Origin: Flavobacterium sp. UBA7663
GTDB lineage: Bacteria > Bacteroidota > Bacteroidia > Flavobacteriales > Flavobacteriaceae
Assembly: GCF_002483315.1 (NCBI RefSeq)
Contig: NZ_DLHR01000016.1
Span: 1 to 64,000, forward strand
Length of the DNA stretch: 64,000 nt
Direction: 5' to 3'
Part shown: piece after piece, positions 16,279 to 25,225 of the stretch
How the letters are laid out: every line of letters begins with the position of its first letter
Numbering within the stretch: the stretch's first letter is position 1
Position numbers and translations under genes: made by a program
Notes under the pieces: model-generated
Seen by the model: only the letters and a program-made list of their open reading frames with translations
What the model was told of the DNA's origin: nothing
Databases searched by the model: none

Positions 16279-16307
16279 AAACGGAAACAACTAAGTCATT
16301 TCCGTTT
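16279..16307. terminator. Hairpin between convergent genes
   Basis: Arms AAACGGAAA (16279-16287) and TTTCCGTTT (16299-16307) with A-rich left and T-containing right flanks, located right after the DUF1801 stop. Confidence 0.75.
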
Positions 16308-16328
16308 AAAATTTAATCTTTAATTTAA

Positions 16329-16751
16329 TTAGTCTTTAACGTACACAACAATTGCGCCGTCAGCACCTTTTAATTTTAATTCTGTAAGAGACAAATTCAT
16401 GATGTCTTTAGTAGTGCTTACTCCATCAACAACTGTGGTTAAATTGTTATGTGATCTTGAGTAAATTCCTTCTTTTGTATATATAGCACAAGGAGCAAGT
16501 GTTGAATCATAATCTCCTTCCTCTAATGTATTATCGGCATTAAGATCTAAATAATCTTTATCACAACCGCTTTCATTTTGAGGAGCATCTACCAAAACTT
16601 CTTGCCCATTAACCGTAGTACCCACTTGACTCACATTCCATTTTCCTGCCAAAGGTGCAAGTGTTTCGCCTTCATTATCGTCATTATTACAAGATGTTGA
16701 CACTAATCCTAAACTTAATAATAAGGCGAATAATTTAATTCGATTTTTCAT
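16329..16751 (-). CDS. Lipocalin-like lipoprotein
   Basis: A 140-residue protein starting at the ATG at 16751 (MKNRIKLFALLLSLGLVSTSC); the frame extends upstream to 16793, but those 14 residues would spoil the lipoprotein signal. Lipidated Cys21 is followed by Asn and Asp residues (NNDDNEGE). The pattern LAGKWNVSQVG, then DYLDLNADNTLEEGDYDS with cysteines, then an MNLSLTELKLKG strand resembles Bacteroidota lipocalin-like (DUF4923/DUF5004-type) surface lipoproteins; the exact family is uncertain. A related architecture is encoded at 36253. Confidence 0.75.
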   Translation of the reverse strand: MKNRIKLFALLLSLGLVSTSCNNDDNEGETLAPLAGKWNVSQVGTTVNGQEVLVDAPQNESGCDKDYLDLNADNTLEEGDYDSTLAPCAIYTKEGIYSRSHNNLTTVVDGVSTTKDIMNLSLTELKLKGADGAIVVYVKD

Positions 16752-16902
16752 TTTGATATATTTTATTGTTAGATGTAAATTTAGTTCCCACACTATCCAT
16801 TTATGTTACACATATAAATATTTAATTTACATGATTACATGATAACGAACTGATTTACAAGCTAAAAAAATAAAGCATATCTAAAAAATAGAAGCATAAA
16901 AA

Positions 16903-16924
16903 AACTCCGATTTTCATCGGAGTT
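16903..16924 (-). terminator. Intrinsic terminator of rho
   Basis: Arms AACTCCGAT (16903-16911) and ATCGGAGTT (16916-16924), four-base loop; on the minus strand the hairpin is followed by a run of T. It lies 8 bases past the rho stop. Confidence 0.85.
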
Positions 16925-16931
16925 CTTATTC

Positions 16932-18719
16932 TTATTGATTCATCGAAATTAAAAATTCTTCGTTGTTTCGGGTTTTCTTAAATCGGTCATGAATGAAATC
17001 CATAGCTTCTACTGGGTTCATATCGGCTAAATATTTACGCATAATCCACATTCTTTGAATGGTATTTTCGTCCAATAACAAGTCATCACGACGCGTACTT
17101 GAAGAAACCAAGTCGATAGCAGGAAAAATACGTTTGTTAGAAATTCTTCTATCCAATTGTAATTCCATATTACCAGTTCCTTTGAATTCCTCAAAAATAA
17201 CTTCGTCCATTTTAGAACCTGTTTCTGTTAATGCGGTTGCGATGATACTTAACGAACCACCATTTTCAACATTACGAGCCGCTCCAAAGAAACGTTTTGG
17301 TTTTTGTAACGCATTGGCATCTACACCTCCGCTCAATACTTTTCCAGAAGCTGGTTGTACTGTGTTATAAGCTCTTGCTAAACGAGTAATCGAGTCCAAT
17401 AAAATCACTACATCATGACCACATTCTACCAAACGTTTTGCCTTTTCTAATACGATATTAGCAATCTTAACGTGTTCTTGTGGCTCTCTGTCGAAAGTTG
17501 AAGCAATAACTTCACCACGTACACTACGTTGCATATCTGTTACCTCTTCAGGACGTTCGTCTATAAGTAAAACAATTAGATACACTTCAGGATGATTCGC
17601 TGCAATGGCATTCGCAACATCTTTCAACAACATGGTTTTACCCGTTTTTGGTTGAGCTACAATCATACCACGTTGCCCTTTTCCAATTGGCGAAAACAAA
17701 TCGATAATACGCGTTGAAACTGTACTATTACGCTCTGCCAAGTTAAATTTTTCTGTTGGGAAAACTGGAGTTAAATGTTCGAATGAAATTCTATCACGAA
17801 CGACTTGTGGGTCGTGACCGTTGATTTTTAATACTTTTACTAATGGAAAATACTTTTCACCTTCTTTCGGAGGACGCACTACACCTTTTACAGTATCACC
17901 CGTTTTTAATCCGAACAAACGGATTTGAGACGTTGATAAATAAATATCATCTGGAGATGCTAAGTAATTGTAATCTGACGAACGTAAAAATCCGTAACCA
18001 TCAGGCATCATTTCTAATACACCTTCACTTTCAATAATTCCGTCGAACTCAAAATCGGGTTCTCTAAAATTTTGTTTTTTGTTTTGATGAGGATTTTTGT
18101 TGGTATTTCCGTTGTTCCCGTTGTTTCCATTATTACCTTCGGTAGGATTACTTTTTTTGTAATCAGGATGGTTGGGATTATTTTGATTTGCCTTATAATT
18201 AGGATTTTTAGGCAAATTTTTATCGTTTTGTGCAGTTTCAGTAGCAGTAGCTTCTATTATTGGCTTTTCAACTGTAGGAGTAGCATCGGTTGCAACTACT
18301 TTGTTTGGTAAAGGTTTTTTGTTTTTAAAATCTTTACGAGGTAACTTGTCATTTGGTTTTGGCGAAACCTCTTTGATTTCAGTAGCTTTGATTTCTTCAA
18401 CTACTTTTTCTTCTACAATCGGAATAATTTCTTCTGGTAAGTCTTTCAAAGGTTTCGAAAACAAATCTTTTTTGATTTTTGGCGCTTGGTTAACTTCTTT
18501 TTTAGGAAGCATTCGCGCTCTTTTTTCTTTAGGTTGGTCTGCGGCTGCTTCTTTAGGTAATTCAGATTTAATTACTTCTGGTTTAGCTGCTTGTAGGTCT
18601 AAAATTTGATATACCAAATCATCTTTTTTAAGTGAACGGTATTTATTGATTTTAGCCACTTTTGCAATCTCTTGCAAATCAGAGAGTTTCATCTCCTTTA
18701 ATACTTCAATATCAAACAT
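16932..18719 (-). CDS. rho: Transcription termination factor Rho with long disordered insert
   Basis: A 595-residue Rho, about 175 residues longer than E. coli Rho. Residues 1-44 form the Rho_N helical subdomain; 45-222 are a Lys/Glu/Pro/Asn-rich low-complexity insert including GNNGNNGNNGN and NKNPHQNKKQN; 228-300 are the cold-shock-like RNA-binding domain (GVLEMMPDGYGFLRS); the rest is the hexameric ATPase with P-loop AQPKTGKTMLL (about 355-365), Walker B VILLDSITRLARAYN, and the Q-loop and R-loop region GGVDANALQKPKRFFGAARN. It terminates untranslated transcripts. Single gene with its own terminator. Long inserts of this kind are known in Bacteroidota Rho proteins. Confidence 0.97.
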   Translation of the reverse strand: MFDIEVLKEMKLSDLQEIAKVAKINKYRSLKKDDLVYQILDLQAAKPEVIKSELPKEAAADQPKEKRARMLPKKEVNQAPKIKKDLFSKPLKDLPEEIIPIVEEKVVEEIKATEIKEVSPKPNDKLPRKDFKNKKPLPNKVVATDATPTVEKPIIEATATETAQNDKNLPKNPNYKANQNNPNHPDYKKSNPTEGNNGNNGNNGNTNKNPHQNKKQNFREPDFEFDGIIESEGVLEMMPDGYGFLRSSDYNYLASPDDIYLSTSQIRLFGLKTGDTVKGVVRPPKEGEKYFPLVKVLKINGHDPQVVRDRISFEHLTPVFPTEKFNLAERNSTVSTRIIDLFSPIGKGQRGMIVAQPKTGKTMLLKDVANAIAANHPEVYLIVLLIDERPEEVTDMQRSVRGEVIASTFDREPQEHVKIANIVLEKAKRLVECGHDVVILLDSITRLARAYNTVQPASGKVLSGGVDANALQKPKRFFGAARNVENGGSLSIIATALTETGSKMDEVIFEEFKGTGNMELQLDRRISNKRIFPAIDLVSSSTRRDDLLLDENTIQRMWIMRKYLADMNPVEAMDFIHDRFKKTRNNEEFLISMNQ

Positions 18720-18879
18720 GGATATAAGTTGAATAAAATTGTTGATTGAGTTAAAACAAAAAAAAGATAGATTTTTTTTTGAGGCGTAAGGTGTCGTAGA
18801 ATGAAGTACTTACGACTAATACTATGCAATAGTACGAATAAATTTGGAAATAACAATAGTTTTAATTGAAAAGAAATAC

Positions 18880-18887
18880 TATTTTTG
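18880..18887 (+). promoter_or_regulatory. -7 box TATTTTTG upstream of the DUF4293 gene
   Basis: TAnnTTTG match 20 bases before the ATG at 18908 in the rho divergent spacer. Confidence 0.55.
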
Positions 18888-18907
18888 CTTTACAAAAGTA
18901 GAGAACA

Positions 18908-19318
18908 ATGTTACAAAGAATTCAAACGGTTTATATGGCAATCAGCGCAATAGCTATGGGTGCTTTGCCTTTTGTATTTTCCTTATGGACGACAACAGAT
19001 AAAAAAGAGGTGTTTTTTACATCTTCATTATTATACATTGTGTTCTTTGTAGTATCGGCTTTATTAGCGGTTTTTAGTATTATCAATTTTAAAAAGAGAC
19101 AACATCAATTTGTGTTAAACAGATTGAACATGATATTTAACTTTATTTTACTAGGATTTTTTGTGTATCGCTCGCTAAACTTATCCGGAGAAACTAATGT
19201 TTCAGAGAAGGGTATTGGGATGTTTCTTCCTGCAATTTCTATCGTTTTATTAGTCTTGGCCAACAAGGCAATAAAAAAGGACGAAGATCTCGTAAAATCT
19301 GTTGATCGATTACGATAA
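18908..19318 (+). CDS. DUF4293-family membrane protein
   Basis: A 136-residue protein with four predicted membrane helices (about residues 6-28, 40-60, 75-93 and 103-118) and a Lys/Asp-rich C-terminal tail. It opens MLQRIQTVYMAISAIAMGALPF, the characteristic DUF4293 start. The gene is divergent from rho; I recall DUF4293 next to rho repeatedly in Bacteroidota, but no function is known. Confidence 0.85.
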   Translation: MLQRIQTVYMAISAIAMGALPFVFSLWTTTDKKEVFFTSSLLYIVFFVVSALLAVFSIINFKKRQHQFVLNRLNMIFNFILLGFFVYRSLNLSGETNVSEKGIGMFLPAISIVLLVLANKAIKKDEDLVKSVDRLR

Positions 19319-19349
19319 ACCTATCATCTTAGTTTATTAGTGCGAAGAA

Positions 19350-19377
19350 AAAATCCGAAGCGAAAGTTTCGGATTTT
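19350..19377. terminator. Bidirectional terminator between DUF4293 and phosphoesterase genes
   Basis: Arms AAAATCCGAA (19350-19359) and TTCGGATTTT (19368-19377), followed on the plus strand by more T and preceded by A, between two convergent genes. Confidence 0.85.
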
Positions 19378-19418
19378 TTTGTTTATTTAAACTAAAAACT
19401 GCGACTGAATACTGAACA

Positions 19419-19913
19419 CTATTTTTTCCCTAGTTCAATCACCTCTAAACTCTGGATTTTATCTCCATCAATTTCAAATCGCAACATCGTTCGTACTTGA
19501 TGAAAACCATATTTTCCACAAGCGCCTGGATTCATGTGTAGTAAATTCAATTTTTTATCGAATTGTACTTTTAGAATGTGCGAATGTCCACAAATGAATA
19601 GTTTCGGAGGATTTTTAGTGATTTCGGCTCGAATTGCTGGGTTGTATTTATCGGGATAACCGCCAATATGAGTAATCCAAACCTCAACACCTTCACAGAA
19701 AAAACGATTATTTAGTGGGAATTCCATTCGAGCTTTATCATCGTCGATATTTCCATAAACCCCTCGAAGCGGTTTTAGTTTTTTTATGGCATCAGTAACT
19801 GCTAAATCACCAATATCACCCGCATGCCAAACTTCATCGGCTTGGTTGACGTATTTCAAAATGGCATCATCAATGTGACTGTGCGTATCGGATAGCAAAA
19901 GAATTTTCTTCAT
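19419..19913 (-). CDS. YfcE/MJ0936-type metallophosphoesterase
   Basis: A 164-residue calcineurin-like phosphoesterase of the small YfcE class. Metal-binding motifs are LLSDTHSH at the N-terminus (DxH), HAGDIGD (GDxxD-like), YGNIDD (GNxD variant of GNHD), and CGHSHILKVQ with LLHMNPGACG at the end. It probably hydrolyses phosphodiester or phosphomonoester bonds using two metals; physiological substrate unknown. Monocistronic and convergent with DUF4293. Confidence 0.92.
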   Translation of the reverse strand: MKKILLLSDTHSHIDDAILKYVNQADEVWHAGDIGDLAVTDAIKKLKPLRGVYGNIDDDKARMEFPLNNRFFCEGVEVWITHIGGYPDKYNPAIRAEITKNPPKLFICGHSHILKVQFDKKLNLLHMNPGACGKYGFHQVRTMLRFEIDGDKIQSLEVIELGKK

Positions 19914-19971
19914 AAGACAAAATTAAGTTTTTATTATCACAATTTGAAAGTAACTTTACTTTTGAATTTTG

Positions 19972-19979
19972 TAAATTTG
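19972..19979 (+). promoter_or_regulatory. -7 box TAAATTTG of truA
   Basis: TAnnTTTG match followed by C, 31 bases before the TTG start at 20011. It fixes the transcription start downstream of any upstream in-frame codon and so supports the TTG start. Confidence 0.6.
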
Positions 19980-20010
19980 CAAGCTATTTAAGAAAACGGA
20001 ACACCCTATT

Positions 20011-20757
20011 TTGAGATATTTCATAGAATTTGCCTACAACGGAAAAAACTTCCACGGATTTCAGAGTCAGCCTGACGCCGCTTCGGTACAGGAAACTTTG
20101 GAGAAGGCGCTTTCTACCCTTTTCAGAGAAACTATCGCTATTGTAGGTGCCGGAAGAACCGATTCGGGCGTACATGCCAAACAAATGTTTGCGCATTTTG
20201 AAACCGAATTAGAATTGGAATCCGATTATTGGTCACACAAATTGAACTCGTTTTTACCGCCATCAATTGTGGTGTATCGTATTTTTAAAGTAGCGGATGA
20301 TGCTCATGCTCGTTTTGATGCCTCTTCCAGAACTTACGAATATTACATGCACACGTTTAAAGATGCGTTTATTACCGATGGAAGTTGGTATCATTCCCAT
20401 CAATTGGACATGGATAAAATGAATGAAGCGTGTAAAATTTTATTCGAATACATCGATTTTGAGTGTTTTTCTAAAGTACATACCGATGTGAATACCTTTA
20501 ATTGTAAAATTTCGGAAGCACATTGGAAACAATCAGGAAATCAACTTATCTTTACCATCACAGCCGATCGATTTTTGCGCAATATGGTAAGAGCGATTGT
20601 GGGAACTATGGTAAACATCGGTTTAGGGAAAATTGAAGTGTCCGATTTACGCACTATCATCGAAAGCAAAAACAGAGGAAAAGCCGGATTTTCAGTTCCA
20701 GCACATGGATTGTATTTGGTGAATGTTAGGTATCCGTATATTGAAGACAGAAAATAG
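20011..20757 (+). CDS. truA: tRNA pseudouridine(38-40) synthase TruA (TTG start)
   Basis: A 248-residue TruA. The catalytic Asp51 lies in GAGRTDSGVHAKQ; other blocks are FIEFAYNGKNFHGFQSQP near the N-terminus, ARFDASSRTYEYYMH, and ADRFLRNMVRAIVGTM plus SVPAHGLYLVNVRYP near the end. It converts uridines 38-40 of the tRNA anticodon stem-loop. No ATG or GTG fits; TTG at 20011 gives MRYFIEFAYNG, the normal TruA N-terminus, and lies at the right distance from the promoter box. It is followed after 39 bases, including a degenerate AGAAAATAGA repeat, by an ABC exporter gene. Confidence 0.96.
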   Translation: MRYFIEFAYNGKNFHGFQSQPDAASVQETLEKALSTLFRETIAIVGAGRTDSGVHAKQMFAHFETELELESDYWSHKLNSFLPPSIVVYRIFKVADDAHARFDASSRTYEYYMHTFKDAFITDGSWYHSHQLDMDKMNEACKILFEYIDFECFSKVHTDVNTFNCKISEAHWKQSGNQLIFTITADRFLRNMVRAIVGTMVNIGLGKIEVSDLRTIIESKNRGKAGFSVPAHGLYLVNVRYPYIEDRK

Positions 20758-20790
20758 ATTTTAGAAAATAGAACACAGAATATAGAAAAT
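20754..20790 (+). repeat. Degenerate AGAAAATAGA-type short-period repeat
   Basis: Units AGAAAATAGA, TAGAACACAGA and TATAGAAAATA follow the truA stop. Similar A/G-rich units follow lpdA at 24306-24340. Confidence 0.55.
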
Positions 20791-20796
20791 ATATAA

Positions 20797-22545
20797 ATGA
20801 AGCTCATCAAATCCAATTCACTAAAAAAAGTATTGCACTATGCGAAGCCTTACCAAAAAAGGTTCAATTGGGTAATCGTTTGGGCTATCTTACTTTCTAT
20901 TTTCGCTGCAGCGAGACCGTATTTACTAAAACAAACGGTTGACGAATACATCAAACCCGAAGACAAACACGGATTACTTTTATACGTAGTTATAATGGCT
21001 ACGGTACTTTTATTAGAAGTATTAGCGCAGTTTTACTTTACCTATTGGGCGAATTGGCTCGGACAAGACATTATTAAAGACATTCGCGAAAAATTATTCC
21101 ATCATATTACTTCGTTTAAAATGAAGTATTTTGATAATGAACCTGTTGGAAAATTAGTCACACGTTCGGTTTCGGATATCGAATCGATTGCTAGTATTTT
21201 CAGTCAAGGATTGTTTATGATTGTAAGTGATGTACTGAAAATGATAGTGATTTTAGGTATCATGTTTTTCATGAACTGGAAATTATCGCTTATTGTTTTA
21301 GCTGCGATGCCTGTTTTGATTTACGCTACCGACGTTTTCCAAAAGAAAATGAAAGTGGCTTTTAACGAAGTTAGAAACGAAATTTCCAATCTAAATACTT
21401 TTGTTCAAGAGCGTTTAACTGGAATGAAAATCGTACAATTGTTTAACAGAGAAGCGATTGAATTAGAGAAGTTCAAAGAAATCAATCAGAAACACAATGT
21501 TGCTTGGTTGAAAAACATTTTATACAACTCTATCTTCTTCCCTATTGCCGATATTGTTTCTTCCTTGACTTTAGGAGCGATTGTGTATTACGCTGGTGTT
21601 TCCATTATGAACGGAGATACGTTGACTACTGTTGGAGATTTGTTCGCTTACACCATGTTAATCAATATGTTATTCAATCCATTACGTCAAATTGCGGATA
21701 AATTTAACGTGATGCAAATGGGAATTATTGCAGCCGATAGAGTATTCGAAATTTTAGAAAAAGACGAAAACGTTCAAGATAAAGGAACAGTTGAAGCGAC
21801 TCATTTTAAAGGCTTTATTCAGTTGAAAGACGTTCGTTTTAGCTACATCAAAGATGAAGAAGTTTTAAAAGGTATCAATTTAGAAGTCCAACCTGGTGAA
21901 ACTATCGCTATTGTGGGAAGTACAGGTGCTGGAAAATCGACCATCATTAATTTATTGAATCGTTTTTACGAAATCAATTCGGGTGAAATTACTATTGACA
22001 ATCACAACATTAACGAATATACTTTAGAAAGTCTTCGCAAGCAAATTGCTATTGTGTTACAAGATGTTTTCTTGTTTGCCGATACCATTTATCACAACAT
22101 TACCCTTCATAACGAAGCCATTACAAGAGAAGATGTTATTACTGCGGCTAAGAAAATTGGCGTACACGATTTCATTATGAGTTTACCTGAAGGCTACGAT
22201 TACAATGTAAAAGAACGTGGAGTGATGCTATCTTCTGGTCAGCGCCAATTGATTGCCTTTTTGAGAGCGTATGTGAGTAATCCAAGTATTCTGATTTTGG
22301 ATGAAGCAACCTCATCAATCGACACGCATTCCGAGGAATTAATTCAAAAAGCTACGGAAACCATTACTAAGGATAGAACTTCCATTGTTATTGCACATCG
22401 CTTGGCAACCATTGTTAATGCAAGTAAAATTATTGTAATGGACAAAGGTCAAATTGTAGAACAAGGTACACATCAAGAATTGCTGACAAAAGCAAATGGT
22501 TACTACAAAAAACTATATGATTCTCAATTTGCCGTGGAAGTATAA
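20797..22545 (+). CDS. MsbA-like ABC exporter (fused permease and ATPase)
   Basis: A 582-residue half-transporter. Residues 1-320 hold six membrane helices (ABC transmembrane type 1), beginning with AKPYQKRFNWVIVWAILLSI. The nucleotide-binding domain has Walker A GSTGAGKST (about 375-383), Q-loop IAIVLQDVFLF, signature LSSGQRQL (about 476), Walker B ILILDEATSSID and the H-loop AHRLATI. It should form a homodimer or heterodimer exporting a lipid or hydrophobic compound; MsbA-like lipid flipping is only one option. Probably follows truA in the same transcript. Confidence 0.92.
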   Translation: MKLIKSNSLKKVLHYAKPYQKRFNWVIVWAILLSIFAAARPYLLKQTVDEYIKPEDKHGLLLYVVIMATVLLLEVLAQFYFTYWANWLGQDIIKDIREKLFHHITSFKMKYFDNEPVGKLVTRSVSDIESIASIFSQGLFMIVSDVLKMIVILGIMFFMNWKLSLIVLAAMPVLIYATDVFQKKMKVAFNEVRNEISNLNTFVQERLTGMKIVQLFNREAIELEKFKEINQKHNVAWLKNILYNSIFFPIADIVSSLTLGAIVYYAGVSIMNGDTLTTVGDLFAYTMLINMLFNPLRQIADKFNVMQMGIIAADRVFEILEKDENVQDKGTVEATHFKGFIQLKDVRFSYIKDEEVLKGINLEVQPGETIAIVGSTGAGKSTIINLLNRFYEINSGEITIDNHNINEYTLESLRKQIAIVLQDVFLFADTIYHNITLHNEAITREDVITAAKKIGVHDFIMSLPEGYDYNVKERGVMLSSGQRQLIAFLRAYVSNPSILILDEATSSIDTHSEELIQKATETITKDRTSIVIAHRLATIVNASKIIVMDKGQIVEQGTHQELLTKANGYYKKLYDSQFAVEV

Positions 22546-22555
22546 TATTTAGGAT

Positions 22556-22843
22556 ATGAAACATTTTTTTAAAATATTTTTCACTTTATTCTTAATCCAA
22601 ATTATAATAGGTTTCACAAATTTATTAAGTGCAAATTTGCCAGAAGTCATTCAACAAATCTTTCATTTATTAAACGTATTAATTTCATTACCTTTATCAA
22701 TGATAGATAGGACTTATCCTTTTTATGCATTGGGTAGTTTATCATTTCAAATATTCTTATTTGTCTTGAATTTATCATTACAAACATTAATTGTTTTTCT
22801 TATAACAAAAGGAATAAATTTAAAAAGTCGTATCAAAGAATAA
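22556..22843 (+). CDS. Small hypothetical membrane protein
   Basis: A 95-residue hydrophobic protein with two or three predicted membrane helices (about 5-22, 32-48 and 62-85). No recognised family. It starts 10 bases after the ABC exporter stop and is probably co-transcribed, so it could be an accessory of the exporter, but the sequence gives no direct sign of that. Confidence 0.65.
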   Translation: MKHFFKIFFTLFLIQIIIGFTNLLSANLPEVIQQIFHLLNVLISLPLSMIDRTYPFYALGSLSFQIFLFVLNLSLQTLIVFLITKGINLKSRIKE

Positions 22844-22913
22844 AACTAAATTCTTTATTTAAAATAATTCCTTAAATTCGCAACTTATAAATAAAACTGA
22901 AATACTTTTAAAA

Positions 22914-24302
22914 ATGAAATACGATATCATAGTTTTAGGAAGTGGTCCTGGTGGTTATGTAACTGCTATTAGAGCATCGCAATTAGGCTTCAAAGTAGCC
23001 GTTATCGAAAAAGAAAATTTGGGTGGAATTTGCTTAAACTGGGGTTGTATCCCAACGAAAGCATTATTAAAATCGGCTCAAGTTTTTGATTACCTAAAAC
23101 ATGCTTCAGATTACGGATTAACCGTTAAGGAATTTGACAAAGATTTTTCTGCTGTTGTAAAACGTTCTCGTGATGTAGCAGAAGGAATGAGCAAAGGAGT
23201 TCAATTCTTAATGAAGAAAAATAAAATCGACGTTATTGATGGTTTTGGAAAAGTAAAACCAGGTAAAAAAGTTGACGTAACAGCTGCTGACGGAAAAGTG
23301 ACTGAATATACTGCAGATCATATCATCATTGCAACAGGAGCGCGTTCTCGCGAATTACCAAACTTACCGCAAGATGGTAAAAAAGTAATCGGTTACCGCC
23401 AAGCGATGACGTTAGCTGAGCAACCAAAGAAAATGATTGTAGTAGGTTCTGGTGCGATTGGAGTTGAGTTTGCTCATTTCTATAACGCAATGGGAACTGA
23501 AGTTACAATTGTAGAATTCATGCCAAACGTAGTTCCAGTGGAAGACGAAGACATCTCAAAACAATTTGAGCGTTCGTTGAAAAAAGCAGGAATCAACGTG
23601 ATGACAAACTCTTCTGTGGAAAGAATTGATACTTCTGGAAATGGAGTAAAAGCATTCGTTAAAACTGCTAAAGGAGAAGAAGTTTTAGAAGCGGATATCT
23701 TATTATCTGCAGTTGGAATTAAAACCAACATCGAAAACATCGGATTAGAAGAAACAGGTATTGCTACCGATAGAGATAAAATCTTAGTAAACGCATATTA
23801 CCAAACTAACGTTCCTGGTTACTACGCTATTGGTGATGTAACGCCAGGACAAGCTTTAGCGCACGTTGCTTCTGCAGAAGGTATTTTATGTGTGGAAAAA
23901 ATTGCAGGTTTACACGTGGAAGCGTTAGATTACGGAAACATTCCAGGTTGTACGTATGCAACTCCAGAAATTGCTTCTGTGGGTATGACTGAAAAACAAG
24001 CGAAAGAAAAAGGATACGAAATCAAAGTAGGTAAATTCCCATTCTCAGCTTCAGGAAAAGCAAAAGCAGCAGGAACGCCTGACGGATTTGTAAAAGTAAT
24101 TTTCGATGCTAAATATGGTGAATGGTTAGGTTGCCACATGATTGGTGCTGGCGTTACCGATATGATTGCAGAAGCAGTTGTAGCTCGTAAATTAGAAACT
24201 ACAGGACACGAAATCTTAAAAGCAGTTCACCCACACCCTACTATGAGTGAAGCGGTTATGGAAGCTGTGGCGGAGGCTTACGGTGAAGTGATTCACTTGT
24301 AG
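22914..24302 (+). CDS. lpdA: Dihydrolipoyl dehydrogenase (E3)
   Basis: A 462-residue FAD flavoenzyme. The N-terminal FAD motif is VLGSGPGGYVTAIRA, the redox-active disulfide is GGICLNWGCIPTK (Cys40, Cys45), the NAD motif is VVGSGAIGVEFAHFY, a second FAD block is YYAIGDVTPGQALAHVA, and the C-terminal dimer-interface His-Glu pair is in HPHPTMSEAVMEA. It reoxidises dihydrolipoamide of 2-oxoacid dehydrogenase complexes. It is not beside an E1/E2 gene here; a fused E1 is encoded 36 kb away. It has its own terminator. Confidence 0.97.
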   Translation: MKYDIIVLGSGPGGYVTAIRASQLGFKVAVIEKENLGGICLNWGCIPTKALLKSAQVFDYLKHASDYGLTVKEFDKDFSAVVKRSRDVAEGMSKGVQFLMKKNKIDVIDGFGKVKPGKKVDVTAADGKVTEYTADHIIIATGARSRELPNLPQDGKKVIGYRQAMTLAEQPKKMIVVGSGAIGVEFAHFYNAMGTEVTIVEFMPNVVPVEDEDISKQFERSLKKAGINVMTNSSVERIDTSGNGVKAFVKTAKGEEVLEADILLSAVGIKTNIENIGLEETGIATDRDKILVNAYYQTNVPGYYAIGDVTPGQALAHVASAEGILCVEKIAGLHVEALDYGNIPGCTYATPEIASVGMTEKQAKEKGYEIKVGKFPFSASGKAKAAGTPDGFVKVIFDAKYGEWLGCHMIGAGVTDMIAEAVVARKLETTGHEILKAVHPHPTMSEAVMEAVAEAYGEVIHL

Positions 24303-24305
24303 TCT

Positions 24306-24375
24306 TTAGAACAAAGAGAAAAGAATAAAGAAAATAGATTAAATCCGATTTGTGAAAGCAGGTCGGATTTTTTTG
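24306..24375 (+). terminator. lpdA terminator preceded by a degenerate repeat
   Basis: A/G-rich units (AGAGAAAAGAATAAAGAAAA) at 24306-24340 precede a hairpin with arms AAATCCGA (24341-24348) and TCGGATTT (24363-24370) followed by T. Confidence 0.75.
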
Positions 24376-24496
24376 TTGAAAACTTGGAAAGGGTTTGTAG
24401 GAAAAATTGATTATATTTGAAGAAAAGCTAACTGGCTAATATAGTAATTTAGATTTTTTACATTTATAATTAATAAAAGTTAATAGAAAGTATTTT

Positions 24497-25186
24497 ATGT
24501 CGCGTAGCCGTAAATTAAGTAAAGAAGAAGCATTCATAAATGAACTAGAGCACAGTCTTTACATGATAAACTATTATAAAATCCAAGTAATAAAAGACTA
24601 TCTCAAAGATTTTGATAAGTATTTAAAAGAACGAACTGACGAAATTCAAGATAAAATTATTGATTGGGAGAAATCTCCAAAAGAGAGTAATTATTCGGCA
24701 ATTGATTATTATATTGAAGATTATACAAATTATAATTCCAATTTTAAAGAATTAAAGCTAGAAAGTGTATTCTTAAGTTCTTATTCTTTATTTGAACATT
24801 TCTTTAAAACATTTGCTTTAAGCTATAAAAACTATTACAACTTAAAATTAGATATTGATGATTTAAGTGGAAATAATTATATTAATAAAACTAAACTATA
24901 TTTAGAAAAAGTAATAGTATTAGACTTGTCTTCATTAAATAGTTTATGGAATAAAATAACTAAATATCAGAAAATTAGAAATAAAATTGTTCATAGTAAT
25001 AGTAGATTCAACAAAAGTGATAAAGAAACCATAAAAGAACTTAATAAAATGGATGGAATAGAAATAAATACTTATGGTTTAATTACTATGACTGATAAAA
25101 AATTCATCCTTAATTTTTGGAATTTATTCGATGAGTATATAAACGAAATAATAGAGATAACAAAATTAAAGATAAACCATTCCTAA
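24497..25186 (+). CDS. Hypothetical HEPN-motif protein
   Basis: A 229-residue, mostly helical, cytoplasmic protein rich in Lys, Asn, Ile and Tyr. An acidic SYSLFEHFFKTFALSY helix (about 95-110) is followed by the HEPN signature RNKIVH (Arg161 to His166), and the rest forms a final helix pair. This layout (helix with conserved Glu, then RxxxxH) is typical of standalone HEPN ribonuclease-like proteins in toxin-antitoxin and defence loci. No antitoxin-like partner (MNT nucleotidyltransferase or other) is encoded next to it. Its codon use is more AT-rich than neighbouring lpdA, compatible with acquisition. Function unproven. Confidence 0.75.
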   Translation: MSRSRKLSKEEAFINELEHSLYMINYYKIQVIKDYLKDFDKYLKERTDEIQDKIIDWEKSPKESNYSAIDYYIEDYTNYNSNFKELKLESVFLSSYSLFEHFFKTFALSYKNYYNLKLDIDDLSGNNYINKTKLYLEKVIVLDLSSLNSLWNKITKYQKIRNKIVHSNSRFNKSDKETIKELNKMDGIEINTYGLITMTDKKFILNFWNLFDEYINEIIEITKLKINHS

Positions 25187-25225
25187 ATGTAATTTTTAGA
25201 ATATGAATTTAGTGATGCTTAAATT

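Noticed and set aside
18072..18311. Plus-strand ORF antisense to rho's Asn-rich insert
   Set aside because: It mirrors low-complexity coding sequence and gives a hydrophobic chance frame, not a family match.
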